From Microbispora sp. NBC_01189 (lineage in GTDB: Bacteria > Actinomycetota > Actinomycetes > Streptosporangiales > Streptosporangiaceae), in the NCBI RefSeq assembly GCF_036010665.1, contig NZ_CP108581.1:1022001-1086000 (forward strand): DNA of 64,000 nucleotides. The letters run 5' to 3'. Made by a program: the position numbers and the translations under genes. Positions 7,070-17,100 of this stretch are shown in pieces. The notes below the pieces were generated by a model. It did no database searches. It saw only the letters and a program-made list of their open reading frames with translations, and was not told the origin of the DNA. The first letter of the stretch is position 1. Each line of letters starts with the position of its first letter.

Positions 7070-8662
7070 TCACCCGACGTCCTTGATCAGGTCCTTGGGG
7101 ATCCCCACCCGGCTCTCCGCGAGCATCTCCCGGAACCGCCTGAGCTCGGGCGAGTCGCCGTGCTTGGCCCGCACCGCCTTCTCCAGGTCGTATCCGGGCT
7201 TGAGCAGGAGGTCGGTCCGGTGGTCCTTGTCGACCAACTCGATCGCGGCCCGGCCCAGATCGAGCGCGGCCTCGACGTCGCCCTCGATCAGCCGGCACAG
7301 CGCCCGGTCGAAGCGGATCAGGGTCTGGTCGAGCAGGTCCTCGCCCGAATACTGGGAGAGCGCCTTCTCCAGGATCACGTCGGCCTCCACCGTCTGCCCC
7401 AGCCTCACCAGAACGTCACCCTGGTAGAAGTAGAGCTGCCGCTCGGTGTAGCCGAAGGCCGGGTCCTCCCGGTCGCTGTCGTTCATCTGCGAGAAGGCCG
7501 TCCTGGCCCGGTGCAGCGCCCGCTTGGCCTCCTCCACCACGTCGTGCCGCGACCCGCCGAGACCGGCGATCTTCGCCAGCGCTCTCGCCTCGACCACCGG
7601 CGCCATGGTCCGCGCCGCGCACGGCGTCGTGCCGGCCAGGTCCCGGCTCTTCTTGGCGAGCGTCAGCGCCTCACGGGGGTCTCCGTAGTAGAGCGGGACC
7701 AGCGCCTCCCGGGCGGTCACCCAGGCGCGCAGGGCACGGTCGCCGGTCTCGTCGGCCGCCATCCGGCCGGTGCGGAAGAACGAGCGGGCCAGCCGCTGGT
7801 CACCTAGATCGATCATGAGCATTCCGGACAGCCCGGCCAGCTGGGCGGACATCCGGCACAGCCGCTCCTGCATCTCGACGGGCTGGCGGTGGTTCAGCGC
7901 CTTGCGCACGGCGGCGAACTCCAGCATCACGTCACAGAGCAGCCGTACCGGCGGCGTGTTCATGTACTGCCGGCCGAACCCCGAGGTGGCCTGTTCCCAC
8001 TGGTCGAGCATCGCCGGGGAGACGGTGGCCGTCACCATCGTCTCGTCCATCCGGCGCCGGAGGTTCTCCACGGCGCCGAGCACTTCCTCGTTGAGCTCGT
8101 TCAGGCCGGCCGCGCTCACGGTGCCGCCGGCAAGGAGCCTCAACAGCGTCCTCCTCAGCACGTTCTCGTCCTCCTCGCCCCCGTCCAACGAAGGGGTGCA
8201 GTTGTCCGGCGAGGCCGGCGACGCCGGCCTCGCCCACGGAGCGGGTGAAATGCGTGGTCTGTTGTCTTCGCAGGCGTCGTCGATGACCTCGTGTCCGTGG
8301 CCGCAGATGCACGGGCCGTCGTAGCCCAGAGCGAGTGGTTCGACGCGGTAGACCGAGCACAGGTAGTGGAGGTATTCCGGGCCGGGCCGCTTCATGCCCG
8401 ACTCGTACGCGGACAGTAGTGTCTCGCCGATGCCGGGCACCGACTTGCCGTCCCTCTCGAAGAGGGCACGCACCTGCTCGATGACATCGGCCAGCGCCAC
8501 GCCGTGCGACAGGCGGTGGGCCTTGATCCGCGTCGTGCCGAACCGCTGCCCGCAGGCGTCGTAGACCTGCCCGGCGATCTGGGCCAGGGTGTACCCGGAC
8601 GCCAGACCTCGCGCCCGGACCTTCCGCGCGATCTCCGTCTCCCTGTGCTGCCTGCCGGCCAT
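7070..8662 (-). CDS. XRE-type helix-turn-helix regulator with TPR-like C-terminal region
   Basis: A 530-residue protein with an N-terminal DNA-binding region (residues about 1-110, including YTLAQIAGQVYDACGQRFGTTRIKAHRLSHG and an ETLLSAYESGMKRPGPEYLHYLCSVY helix-turn-helix-like stretch). A conserved CICGHGHEVID motif and a low-complexity linker follow, then about 350 residues of TPR-like helices (for example LYFYQGDVLVRLGQTVEADVIL). Such proteins are abundant in filamentous actinomycetes, where they pair with small partners and regulate development or secondary metabolism. The ATG at 8662 is preceded by GAGAGGGG at a good distance. It is divergent from the 86-residue protein at 8995 and precedes the GNAT gene. 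Confidence 0.85.
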   Translation of the reverse strand: MAGRQHRETEIARKVRARGLASGYTLAQIAGQVYDACGQRFGTTRIKAHRLSHGVALADVIEQVRALFERDGKSVPGIGETLLSAYESGMKRPGPEYLHYLCSVYRVEPLALGYDGPCICGHGHEVIDDACEDNRPRISPAPWARPASPASPDNCTPSLDGGEEDENVLRRTLLRLLAGGTVSAAGLNELNEEVLGAVENLRRRMDETMVTATVSPAMLDQWEQATSGFGRQYMNTPPVRLLCDVMLEFAAVRKALNHRQPVEMQERLCRMSAQLAGLSGMLMIDLGDQRLARSFFRTGRMAADETGDRALRAWVTAREALVPLYYGDPREALTLAKKSRDLAGTTPCAARTMAPVVEARALAKIAGLGGSRHDVVEEAKRALHRARTAFSQMNDSDREDPAFGYTERQLYFYQGDVLVRLGQTVEADVILEKALSQYSGEDLLDQTLIRFDRALCRLIEGDVEAALDLGRAAIELVDKDHRTDLLLKPGYDLEKAVRAKHGDSPELRRFREMLAESRVGIPKDLIKDVG

Positions 8663-8994
8663 CCCGGCCCCTCTCTCGTGGCCCGGCCGCACTCGCAGCC
8701 GCCTGTTCGACCGATCCCGAATCGGTCACGGAGGGTGACTCAGCCGTCGCACTCCGCCCACACCATAATGATGGAACACCCTTTGCGAGGCCAAGCCCCC
8801 AACTTGAACAGATTGCCTAAGGATCGCCTCCCGGTGGGGGGTTTCTTTCCCCCGACTGGGGTTTTCCTGCACCGCTCTTCTTGACCCGGCGTTGACCTGG
8901 GCGAGTCAGTGGGCCATGTTGGGCGCACCAGAGTGACCGAGTGAAAACGCAAAGTACACAATCCGCCGGGAACGGAAATGAAGGAGGGCTGGCG
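8663..8994. promoter_or_regulatory. Divergent intergenic region with promoter-like elements for both flanking genes
   Basis: A 332-base gap between the XRE regulator and the 86-residue protein. On the plus strand TTGACC (8892-8897) and CATGTT (8915-8920) are 17 bases apart and would start transcription near 8927. On the minus strand TTGGCC followed after 18 bases by CATTAT (around 8765-8795) could drive the regulator. A run GGTGGGGGG...TTTCCCCC near 8831-8856 could form a weak hairpin. No further gene is seen. Confidence 0.35.
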
Positions 8995-9255
8995 GTGGGG
9001 AACGAGGATTTCCGGCGCCTGGAGCGTCTGGTGGCCGAACTCGACGCGCGGGGCCTGCTCGCGCGAGTCGTGCACACCCCTTCGGGCCGCGCCTACGTGC
9101 GGGTCATCAACCCCGCCGCGACGAGCCTCACGGAGAACGTCGTCTGCCGGGCGGCGGACTACTGGTGGTCCTGGGGCGAGCGGATGCACCACGCGGACGA
9201 CCCCGCCGGAGCGGCGTCGAAGGTCGCCCGCGTGCTCGCCGCCGTGAGCGAGTAG
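8995..9255 (+). CDS. Small conserved actinomycete protein, partner of the divergent XRE regulator
   Basis: An 86-residue soluble protein (begins MGNEDFRRLERLVAELDARG) with an NVVCRAADYWWSWGERM segment rich in aromatic residues. The GTG at 8995 is chosen because AAGGAGGG (8981-8988) precedes it at the right distance; a GTG at 8941 lacks one. No domain is recognised. Small proteins of this size next to XRE/TPR regulators are common in the group, and this one is divergently arranged with such a gene, so an antisigma- or co-regulator-like partnership is likely but inferred. Confidence 0.75.
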   Translation: MGNEDFRRLERLVAELDARGLLARVVHTPSGRAYVRVINPAATSLTENVVCRAADYWWSWGERMHHADDPAGAASKVARVLAAVSE

Positions 9256-9266
9256 CCGTACCGACC

Positions 9267-9303
9267 ACCGTCCGGTCCCGCCGCGCAGGCGGGGCCGCAC
9301 GGT
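9267..9303. terminator. Nested GC stem-loop after the small protein gene
   Basis: CCCGCC (9277-9282) pairs with GGCGGG (9288-9293) around GCGCA, and the outer ACCGT (9267-9271) pairs with ACGGT (9299-9303). It lies 12 bases after the stop codon at 9255. No T-run follows. The remaining 210 bases before the MscS gene hold no gene that I can see. Confidence 0.5.
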
Positions 9304-9516
9304 CATCGAGGGGATCCCCTCCGGAGAACGGCGCCGGGCGCGCTTCCGGGTGCGCGCCCGCGCCCTGCCATGCCGTCACCGGAGCGTGCCGGCCCGCCCC
9401 GCGCGGCGCCGGACGCGTTCCCGTCCCCCCGGCGATGTGACGGAGGCCGGATCTGTCGGCAGTATTGACTTCGTTCAACCGCTGCCGTCGATCCGATCCG
9501 TGGGGGGATCCACCTC

Positions 9517-10533
9517 GTGTTGCCGTTGTCGCCCGCGACACCCAGCCCAGAGCCGAGCCCGAGCCTGCCCGACCCGGACGCGATCGCGGCCAGCGTGTCG
9601 GCGGCGTGCGAGAAGAGCGAGGGCGCCTTCTGCACGGTGCTCAACAGTGTCTTCCCGGACCGGGACTTCCCCGCCTGGGTGCAGCTCGTGGCGGGCATCG
9701 TGGACGTGCTCCTGATGATCGTCCTGATCCTGGCCGGGACGCTGATCGTCCGGAACGTGGCGCTCCGGCTGATCACCCGGCTCACCGTGCGGGCGAGCGT
9801 CGGCGTGCTGCCGGAGCGGCTGCGTGGCAAGGCGGTGCTGACGAGCGTGGACGCCGCGGCGGCGATCATGACCGAGCGTCGCAGGGCGCGCGCCGAGACC
9901 ATGGGCTCGGTGCTGCGGAGCCTCGCGTCCGTCGTGATCCTGGGCACCGGGGCGCTGATGATCTTCTCGAAGCTCGGGATACCGATCACGCCACTGCTCA
10001 CCAGCGTCGGGATCATCGGTGTGGCACTCGGCTTCGGCGCGCAGGAGCTGGTCAAGGACTTCATCGCCGGCATGTTCATGCTCCTGGAGGACCAGTACGG
10101 CGTGGGCGACGTGATCGACACCGGAGTGGCCACCGGCACCGTGGAGGCCGTCACGCTCCGCATCACCCGGCTGCGCGACTCCGACGGCAAGGTCTGGTAC
10201 GTCCGCAACGGCACGATCACCCGGATCGGCAACGAGTCGCAGGGCTGGTCGAGAGCCCTGGTGGACGTGCCCGTTCCGTACGCGGCCGACATCGCGACGG
10301 TGCGCGACCTGCTCAAGAAGCTCGCCGACGACATGTGGGACGACCCGGAGTACCGCGACCTGGTGATCGTCGAGGAACCGCAGGTCTTCGGGCTGGAGTC
10401 GGTGTCCGGCACGTCCGTCATCTTCCGGGTCAGCGTGAAGACCGTGCCGGCCAGGAACCTGGAGGTCGCCCGTGAGCTGCGGCTGCGGGTGAAGAAGGCC
10501 TTCGACGAGAAGGGCATCGCCTTCGCCGCCTGA
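9517..10533 (+). CDS. MscS-family mechanosensitive ion channel
   Basis: A 338-residue inner-membrane channel that releases solutes on hypo-osmotic shock. There are hydrophobic segments at about residues 55-85, 130-150 and 155-185; the last is the pore helix followed by the conserved GFGAQELVKDFIAGMFMLLEDQY stretch. The soluble MscS beta domain follows (VGDVIDTG, GTVEAVTLRITRLRD, VRNGTITRIGN). Three TM segments and total length fit small-type MscS proteins. GTG 9517 has a G-rich run about 10 bases upstream. It is a stand-alone gene before the leaderless globin gene. Confidence 0.93.
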   Translation: MLPLSPATPSPEPSPSLPDPDAIAASVSAACEKSEGAFCTVLNSVFPDRDFPAWVQLVAGIVDVLLMIVLILAGTLIVRNVALRLITRLTVRASVGVLPERLRGKAVLTSVDAAAAIMTERRRARAETMGSVLRSLASVVILGTGALMIFSKLGIPITPLLTSVGIIGVALGFGAQELVKDFIAGMFMLLEDQYGVGDVIDTGVATGTVEAVTLRITRLRDSDGKVWYVRNGTITRIGNESQGWSRALVDVPVPYAADIATVRDLLKKLADDMWDDPEYRDLVIVEEPQVFGLESVSGTSVIFRVSVKTVPARNLEVARELRLRVKKAFDEKGIAFAA

Positions 10534-10555
10534 ACCTACCGATCGGTAACTGGCT

Positions 10556-10561
10556 TAGGCT
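10556..10561 (+). promoter_or_regulatory. -10 element placing transcription start on the globin start codon
   Basis: TAGGCT ends 6 bases before GTG 10568, the spacing expected when transcription begins at the start codon itself. No Shine-Dalgarno sequence is present in front of the GTG. A leaderless mRNA, common in actinobacteria, is the simplest reading. Confidence 0.45.
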
Positions 10562-10567
10562 GAAACC

Positions 10568-10951
10568 GTGACCAGCGAGCAGACCCTGTCCTTCTACGAG
10601 GTGGTCGGCGGCGAGGACGCCTTCCGGCGGCTCGTGCACCGGTTCTACGAAGGCGTGGCCGAGGACCCCCTGCTGCGTCCGCTCTACCCCGAGGAGGACC
10701 TCACCGGGGCCGAGGAGCGGCTGCGCCTGTTCCTCATCCAGTACTGGGGGGGTCCGAAGACCTACAGCGAGCAGCGCGGCCATCCCCGGCTGCGGATGCG
10801 GCACGTGCCGTTCGTGATCGGCGAGGCCGAGCGGGACGCCTGGCTGCGCCACATGGGCGACGCCGTGCGCTCCCTCGGACTGCCGCCGGAGCGGGACAAG
10901 CAGCTGTGGGACTACCTCGTCTACGCCGCCCACAGCCTGGTCAACGCATAA
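10568..10951 (+). CDS. Truncated hemoglobin, group II (GlbO type)
   Basis: A 127-residue 2-on-2 globin that binds O2/NO with heme. The FYE motif near residue 26, the proximal HisF8 (His79 in RMRHVPF) and TrpG8 (Trp92 in DAWLRHM) are present, the last being the group II signature. Length matches GlbO. The start is a GTG that appears to be leaderless. The TAA stop directly abuts a possible GTG start (10952) of the following glucosidase; the globin-amylase neighbourhood is common in actinomycetes and suggests co-transcription. Confidence 0.95.
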   Translation: MTSEQTLSFYEVVGGEDAFRRLVHRFYEGVAEDPLLRPLYPEEDLTGAEERLRLFLIQYWGGPKTYSEQRGHPRLRMRHVPFVIGEAERDAWLRHMGDAVRSLGLPPERDKQLWDYLVYAAHSLVNA

Positions 10952-10981
10952 GTGACGCGAGCAGCGGGCAGCCCATGTTCC

Positions 10982-12532
10982 ATGGAAAAAACCCCCTGGT
11001 GGCGTGATGCCGTCGTCTACGAGATCTACGTCCGCAGCTTCGCCGACGCCTCCGGCGACGGTACGGGCGACCTGGCGGGAATCCGCGACCGCCTGCCGTA
11101 CCTCGCCGAACTCGGCGTCGACGCGATCTGGCTGACCCCCTTCTATCCCTCCCCCATGGCCGACGGCGGCTACGACGTGGCCGACTACCGCGACGTGGAC
11201 GCGTTGTTCGGGACGCTGGCCGACTTCGACGACCTGGTCGCCGACGCGCACGCGCACGGCCTGCGGCTGATGGTGGACATCGTGCCCAACCACAGCTCCT
11301 CGGCCCACCCGTGGTTCCAGAAGGCGCTGGCGGCCCCCAGAGGCTCGCAGGAGCGCGAGCGGTACATGTTCCGGGAGGGTGGCCCCGAGGGCACCGGCGG
11401 CGGCCACGGCGAGCCCAACAACTGGATGTCCACCTTCGGCGGCCCGGCCTGGACACAGGTGCCCGACGGGCAGTGGTACCTCCACCTCTTCGCGCCGGAA
11501 CAGCCCGACTTCAACTGGCGCAACCCCGAGGTGCGCGAGGAGTTCCTCGACGTCCTGCGGTTCTGGCTGGACCGCGGCGTGGACGGCTTCCGCATCGACG
11601 TGGCGATGGGGCTCATCAAGGCGGAGGGACTGCCCGACACCGATCCGGGGTTCACCGCCAAGTCGCCCATCTGGAGCCGACCGGAGGTGCACGACGTCTA
11701 CCGCGACTGGCGGCGGGTGCTCGACTCCTACCCCGGCACCCGCGTCGCCGTCGGCGAGGTCTGGACCGACTCGGCCGAGGACCTCGCGCTGTACGTGCGG
11801 CCGGACGAACTGCACCAGAGCTTCAACTTCGCCTGGCTGGAGGCCCCCTGGTCGGCCACGGCGTTCCGCAAGGTCATCGACGACACCCTCGTCGCCGTCG
11901 CCTCGCCGACCTGGGTGCTGTCCAACCACGACGTCGTACGGCACGTCACCCGCTATGGGCAGGGGTCGCTCGACCCCGGGGCCGGCCTCGCGCGGGGCCG
12001 TGCGGCGCTGCTGTCCATGCTCGCCCTCCCCGGCTCGGCATACCTGTACCAGGGCGAGGAACTCGGGCTTCCCGAGGTGACCGACCTGCCGCCCGAGTCG
12101 CGGCAGGACCCGATCTTCGCGCGCTCGAACGGCGAGGTGCCGGGCCGGGACGGCTGCCGGGTGCCGATTCCGTGGTCGGGTGTCGAGCCGCCGTACGGCT
12201 TCGGGCCGGGCGGGTCGTGGCTGCCGCAGCCCGCGGACTGGGCCGGCCTCACGGCCGAACGGCAGGCCGCCGACCCGGCGTCGACGCTGTGGTTCTACCG
12301 GCAGGCGCTGCGGACGCGGCGTGAACTGCGCGGCACGCTGCCGGACCCGATCACGTGGCTGGACTCGCCCGAGGAGACGCTGTTCTTCCAGCGGGGACGG
12401 CTGCTCTGCGTGGTCAACTGCGGCGAGGGCGCGGTCCCGCTGCCGCGGCACGACCAGGTGCTGATCACCAGCAGCCCGCTCGCCGGCACCGACCTTCCGC
12501 CCGACACCGCGGCCTGGCTGCTCACCACCTGA
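10982..12532 (+). CDS. GH13 alpha-glucosidase / alpha-amylase family enzyme
   Basis: A 516-residue intracellular glycoside hydrolase that cleaves alpha-linked gluco-oligosaccharides. N-terminal PWWRDAVVYEIYVRSFADASGDGTGD opens the (beta/alpha)8 barrel. The catalytic trio is visible: nucleophile Asp206 (GFRIDVAMG), acid/base Glu259 (VAVGEVW) and Asp317 (LSNHDVVRH). The DLAGI-type loop and DAIWLTPFYPSPMADGGYDVADY are typical of oligo-1,6-/alpha-glucosidases rather than secreted amylases, and there is no signal peptide. ATG 10982 gives the family's normal N-terminus. GTG 10952, directly after the globin stop, adds ten residues and would be coupled. Confidence 0.93.
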   Translation: MEKTPWWRDAVVYEIYVRSFADASGDGTGDLAGIRDRLPYLAELGVDAIWLTPFYPSPMADGGYDVADYRDVDALFGTLADFDDLVADAHAHGLRLMVDIVPNHSSSAHPWFQKALAAPRGSQERERYMFREGGPEGTGGGHGEPNNWMSTFGGPAWTQVPDGQWYLHLFAPEQPDFNWRNPEVREEFLDVLRFWLDRGVDGFRIDVAMGLIKAEGLPDTDPGFTAKSPIWSRPEVHDVYRDWRRVLDSYPGTRVAVGEVWTDSAEDLALYVRPDELHQSFNFAWLEAPWSATAFRKVIDDTLVAVASPTWVLSNHDVVRHVTRYGQGSLDPGAGLARGRAALLSMLALPGSAYLYQGEELGLPEVTDLPPESRQDPIFARSNGEVPGRDGCRVPIPWSGVEPPYGFGPGGSWLPQPADWAGLTAERQAADPASTLWFYRQALRTRRELRGTLPDPITWLDSPEETLFFQRGRLLCVVNCGEGAVPLPRHDQVLITSSPLAGTDLPPDTAAWLLTT

Positions 12533-12578
12533 CCTGAGCGCTCCCCGCTCTCCGATTCCCCGCTACCCCGCCTGTCGC

Positions 12579-12610
12579 GACCGGCCGACGGTTTCCCGCC
12601 GCGGCCGGTC
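12579..12610. terminator. Stem-loop between convergent glucosidase and thioesterase genes
   Basis: GACCGGCC (12579-12586) and GGCCGGTC (12603-12610) form an 8-bp perfect stem with a 16-base loop, placed 46 bases after the glucosidase stop and 24 before the thioesterase stop. It could terminate transcription from either side. Confidence 0.5.
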
Positions 12611-12633
12611 CCGGGCGGGGGCTTGGAAAAAGC

Positions 12634-13074
12634 TCAGGCGGGGGCGGAGAACCGGCGGAGGAAGGCGACCTCGTCCTCGCCCAGCCTGCGCGGCCACGCC
12701 GCGGCGGAGTCGTAGGCGACCAGGATCGTGCGCGCCTCGGCGTAGAGGGTCGCGTCGTCGCGGATCTCGTACCCCAGGGTGAACCGCGACCTGGAGATCT
12801 CGGTCACCCACACCTCGACGCGCACGGGGTCGGGACGGAAGTTCAGCGGCCGCCGGTAGTCGATCTCCTGCCGGGCGACCACCAGGTCGAGCCGGTTGCC
12901 CTCGCCGTCACGCGGGCGCTCCCACAGCATGGACACCCGCGCGTCTTCGAGGTAGTCGAAGAACCGGACGTTGTTGACGTGGCCGTAGCTGTCGATGTCG
13001 GCGAAGCGCACCTTGCGCTCGAAGACGTAACGGTGGGCATGCTCGGCAGGGCCGGCAGGGATCGGCTCGGTCAC
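12634..13074 (-). CDS. 4-hydroxybenzoyl-CoA thioesterase family (hotdog) acyl-CoA thioesterase
   Basis: A 146-residue single hotdog domain. The motif FADIDSYGHVNNVRFFDYLEDAR (residues about 24-46) is the 4HBT/YbgC active-site signature with the catalytic Asp. Such enzymes hydrolyse acyl-CoA thioesters; the chain length preference is not visible. It starts 3 bases after the stop of ettA, so it is the distal gene of an operon with that gene. This pairing is widespread in actinomycetes. Confidence 0.9.
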   Translation of the reverse strand: MTEPIPAGPAEHAHRYVFERKVRFADIDSYGHVNNVRFFDYLEDARVSMLWERPRDGEGNRLDLVVARQEIDYRRPLNFRPDPVRVEVWVTEISRSRFTLGYEIRDDATLYAEARTILVAYDSAAAWPRRLGEDEVAFLRRFSAPA

Positions 13075-13077
13075 CGC

Positions 13078-14742
<1,665 letters not shown>

Positions 14743-14752
14743 GCCTTCAAGC

Positions 14753-16054
14753 CTAGGGGATCGCACCGGCAGCGCCGTCCGCGCTGCGGGGAGGAGGGGC
14801 CAGTGGGGCGGCGGGGAGGCAGATCCTGTCCCTGCCGAGCTCCTTGGCGCGGTAGAGGGCGAGGTCCGCCGCCGCGAGCAGCTCCAGCAGGTCCTCGCCG
14901 TGGATGTTCAGGATGGCGACCCCGGCGGAGACCGTGACCGTGACCGCCGCCTGCTCGGTGGGCACCGCCATGCGGCTCACCCGGACGCGCAGCCGTTCGG
15001 CCACCCGCCGCGCCTCGTGCACGTCGGCGCCCGGGAGCAGCACGACGAACTCCTCGCCGCCGAACCGGCCCACCACGTCGTACTCCCGCAGCTGCGTGCG
15101 GAGGGTGGCGGCCACCTCGGCGAGCACCTGGTCGCCGACCAGGTGGCCGTACGTGTCGTTGACCTTCTTGAAATGGTCGATGTCGACCAGCACCAGCGCG
15201 AGCGGGTTCCCGGTCCGCTGCGCCCTGACGATCTCGGTGTCCGCCTCCCGCTGCCAGGCGGCCGCGTTCAGCAGGCCGGTCTTCGCGTCCGTCCGGGCCG
15301 CCGCCTGGAGCTGCGCGTGCAACAGGCTGCGCTGGAGCAGCACGACGGGCGGCAGCACGAGCAGCAGCAGCGCGAGGTTGATCCCGCAGACGACGGCGAC
15401 GAGCACGCCGAGGCACAGCTCGACGGCGTCGAGCAGGACACGCTCGCGGTCCCACAGGACCTCGCCCCAGCGGCCCTCGGGATCGGACGCGTGCGCCGCG
15501 ACCGCGATCAGCGCCGTGTTGAGCACGGTGAACAGCACCGCGCAGGCCGCGGCGGCCAGGATCGGCCTGCCCTGCCCCGAGGACAGCCGCGCCGGCACGG
15601 CCACCCAGTGATGGAAGGCGGTCGACGCGGCGCCCGCCGCCAGCCCGATCGCCGCCGCGCTGAACACCCGCCGGTAGAGCACGGTCGCCCGCACCCTGAG
15701 CTGGAGCAGGATCTGCATCGGAACGGGCGCCAGCAGGGCGTAGACCGGCGGAAGCAGGAACGCCGCCGGGAGCCACCAGGCCGACAGCAGGTCGCGGGAC
15801 ACGCCGGCGGGCATGCCGAGACGGCGGGTGGCCTCGATGCAGACGGCGCCGCACAGCGTGAGCGCCCCGAACATGGCGAGGTCGCAGGCATGGAAGACGG
15901 TCGCCCTGGCCAGCACCGCGACCAGGACGGTGTAGAACGCCAGGATCGCGCAGACATAGGACACGAGGGCGGGCGGCTGGGTCAGCAACGGCCAGCGGCT
16001 CCGGGAGGAGATCGCGCCGCGCGGCCTCGACGAGGTCTGACCGGTTGCCGTCAT
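14753..16054 (-). CDS. Membrane-bound GGDEF diguanylate cyclase
   Basis: A 433-residue protein. The first about 260 residues contain six to seven hydrophobic segments forming a membrane sensor region, without a recognisable periplasmic domain. The C-terminal about 160 residues are a GGDEF domain with DAKTGLLNAAAW, VDIDHFKKVNDTYGHLVGDQVL and the intact active loop RFGGEEF, so cyclic-di-GMP synthesis is likely. In filamentous actinomycetes c-di-GMP controls the switch to sporulation. There is no RxxD inhibitory site directly before GGEEF (YDVVGRFGGEEF). Starts at 16054 (G-run upstream) and 16084 are both possible. It precedes ettA by 10 bases. Confidence 0.9.
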   Translation of the reverse strand: MTATGQTSSRPRGAISSRSRWPLLTQPPALVSYVCAILAFYTVLVAVLARATVFHACDLAMFGALTLCGAVCIEATRRLGMPAGVSRDLLSAWWLPAAFLLPPVYALLAPVPMQILLQLRVRATVLYRRVFSAAAIGLAAGAASTAFHHWVAVPARLSSGQGRPILAAAACAVLFTVLNTALIAVAAHASDPEGRWGEVLWDRERVLLDAVELCLGVLVAVVCGINLALLLLVLPPVVLLQRSLLHAQLQAAARTDAKTGLLNAAAWQREADTEIVRAQRTGNPLALVLVDIDHFKKVNDTYGHLVGDQVLAEVAATLRTQLREYDVVGRFGGEEFVVLLPGADVHEARRVAERLRVRVSRMAVPTEQAAVTVTVSAGVAILNIHGEDLLELLAAADLALYRAKELGRDRICLPAAPLAPPPRSADGAAGAIP

Positions 16055-16274
16055 CCCGCCCCCCCAACGACGCCAAATCAGCATCTCACGATGTGTAACA
16101 CAATAGTTGCGGAGTGTGCGACGCGCGACGGGAACCGCTCCCTTGGCGCGGGGCCATCTGCATCCGATGGCCTGCGAGGGTGTCTGTGGCGGTTTGCCCG
16201 GGGACTCCAGGCCGGCGGCCTCCCGCGCCCGACGCCTCGCCCCACGCCGCCGGAAACGTCCGTGACCAGCGCGT

Positions 16275-16904
16275 TCAGGCCGCCAGAACGCGTGGGAGCA
16301 GGGAGTCGTCCGTGTCGTCCGCGTCGTCGGCGTCGCCGGCGTGCTCCCCATCGGCGGCGCCGAGGGCGGGCCGCTCCGCCGGGGTCGTGCTCCGGCCGCC
16401 GACGAGAGCGTCGAAGGCCTCGTCGGTCTCGCCGCCGTCGGCGGAACGGGCGCCGTCGGCGGTGCGGCCGGTCAGCTCCCACTCCCTCGTGCCGTCCTCC
16501 ATCGCCTGGCGGTCGTCGTCGCTGACCGCTCCGGCCGAGTAGGCGCGGACCGGCTTCTCGTAGGTGGTGATGCCCCACTTCAGGTCGTGGCCCACGGAAC
16601 TCGCCTCGATCTCGGCCCAGAACCGCTGCTCGCCCTCCCGCTCGAACTGCTTGATGCGCAGCTTGCCGTACACCACGACCGGATGGCCCTTGCGGATCGA
16701 CTGCTGGACGTTGTCGGCCAGGCCCCGGTAGCAGCGGACCACGTAGTAGGTGGTGTCCCTGGTCTGCCAGGTGTTCGTCTGCTGGTCGAGCACGCGCCGG
16801 TTGACGGCCATCCGCATCGATGTGACGCGCGAGCCGTCACGGAACCGGTACTGCCGCGGGTCGTCGGTGACGTTCCCGCTCAGCGTGACGTAGATGTCGC
16901 TCAT
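16275..16904 (-). CDS. Single-stranded DNA-binding protein (paralogue-type SSB)
   Basis: A 209-residue protein with an N-terminal OB fold (residues about 1-110: SDIYVTLSGNVTDDPRQYRF, VTSMRMAVNRRV, YYVVRCYRGLADNVQQSIRKGHPVVVYGKLRIKQFEREG) as in bacterial SSBs. The remaining about 100 residues are an acidic, disordered tail (DADDADDTDDS) that ends PRVLAA and lacks the usual DDDIPF-type tip that recruits repair partners. It is therefore more likely a secondary SSB than the essential housekeeping one, which normally sits with rpsF and rpsR. It stands alone; DnaA-like boxes lie about 90 bases upstream. Confidence 0.88.
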   Translation of the reverse strand: MSDIYVTLSGNVTDDPRQYRFRDGSRVTSMRMAVNRRVLDQQTNTWQTRDTTYYVVRCYRGLADNVQQSIRKGHPVVVYGKLRIKQFEREGEQRFWAEIEASSVGHDLKWGITTYEKPVRAYSAGAVSDDDRQAMEDGTREWELTGRTADGARSADGGETDEAFDALVGGRSTTPAERPALGAADGEHAGDADDADDTDDSLLPRVLAA

Positions 16905-16992
16905 GGAAGTGCCTCTCCGGCCCGGTCACCCGCCGGGCTCGGATGACACCCTCGCCGGGACGGCCGTTCCCGTACGGGCCGGAAACGCGTTC

Positions 16993-17019
16993 TGTGGACA
17001 GGCGGGCGCCTGTGGACGA
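16993..17019. promoter_or_regulatory. Two DnaA-box-like 9-mers upstream of the SSB gene
   Basis: TGTGGACAG (16993-17001) and TGTGGACGA (17011-17019) resemble the reverse complement of the actinomycete DnaA box TTGTCCACA (8/9 and 7/9). They are 18 bases apart, in the same orientation, about 90-115 bases upstream of the SSB start. Two sites are far fewer than an origin has; DnaA-linked control of the SSB gene is possible. Confidence 0.25.
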
Positions 17020-17027
17020 CCGGCCGC

Positions 17028-17100
17028 GGGTCAGCCGGCGGGGTCAGCCGGCGGGGTCAGCCGGCGGGGTCAGCCGGCGGGGTCAGCCGGCGGGGTCAGC
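17028..17100. repeat. 13-bp tandem repeat, about 5.5 copies
   Basis: The unit GGGTCAGCCGGCG is repeated perfectly from 17028 to 17092 and a partial copy overlaps the stop codon of the GTPase gene (TGA at 17096-17098 on the minus strand). Each unit contains a TCA, i.e. a minus-strand TGA, so the array places successive stop codons after the gene in the register set by 13-bp steps. There are no spacers, so it is not a CRISPR array. Confidence 0.85.

Noticed and set aside
17028-17100. CRISPR array
   Set aside because: The 13-bp repeats are directly adjacent with no spacers and no cas genes are present.
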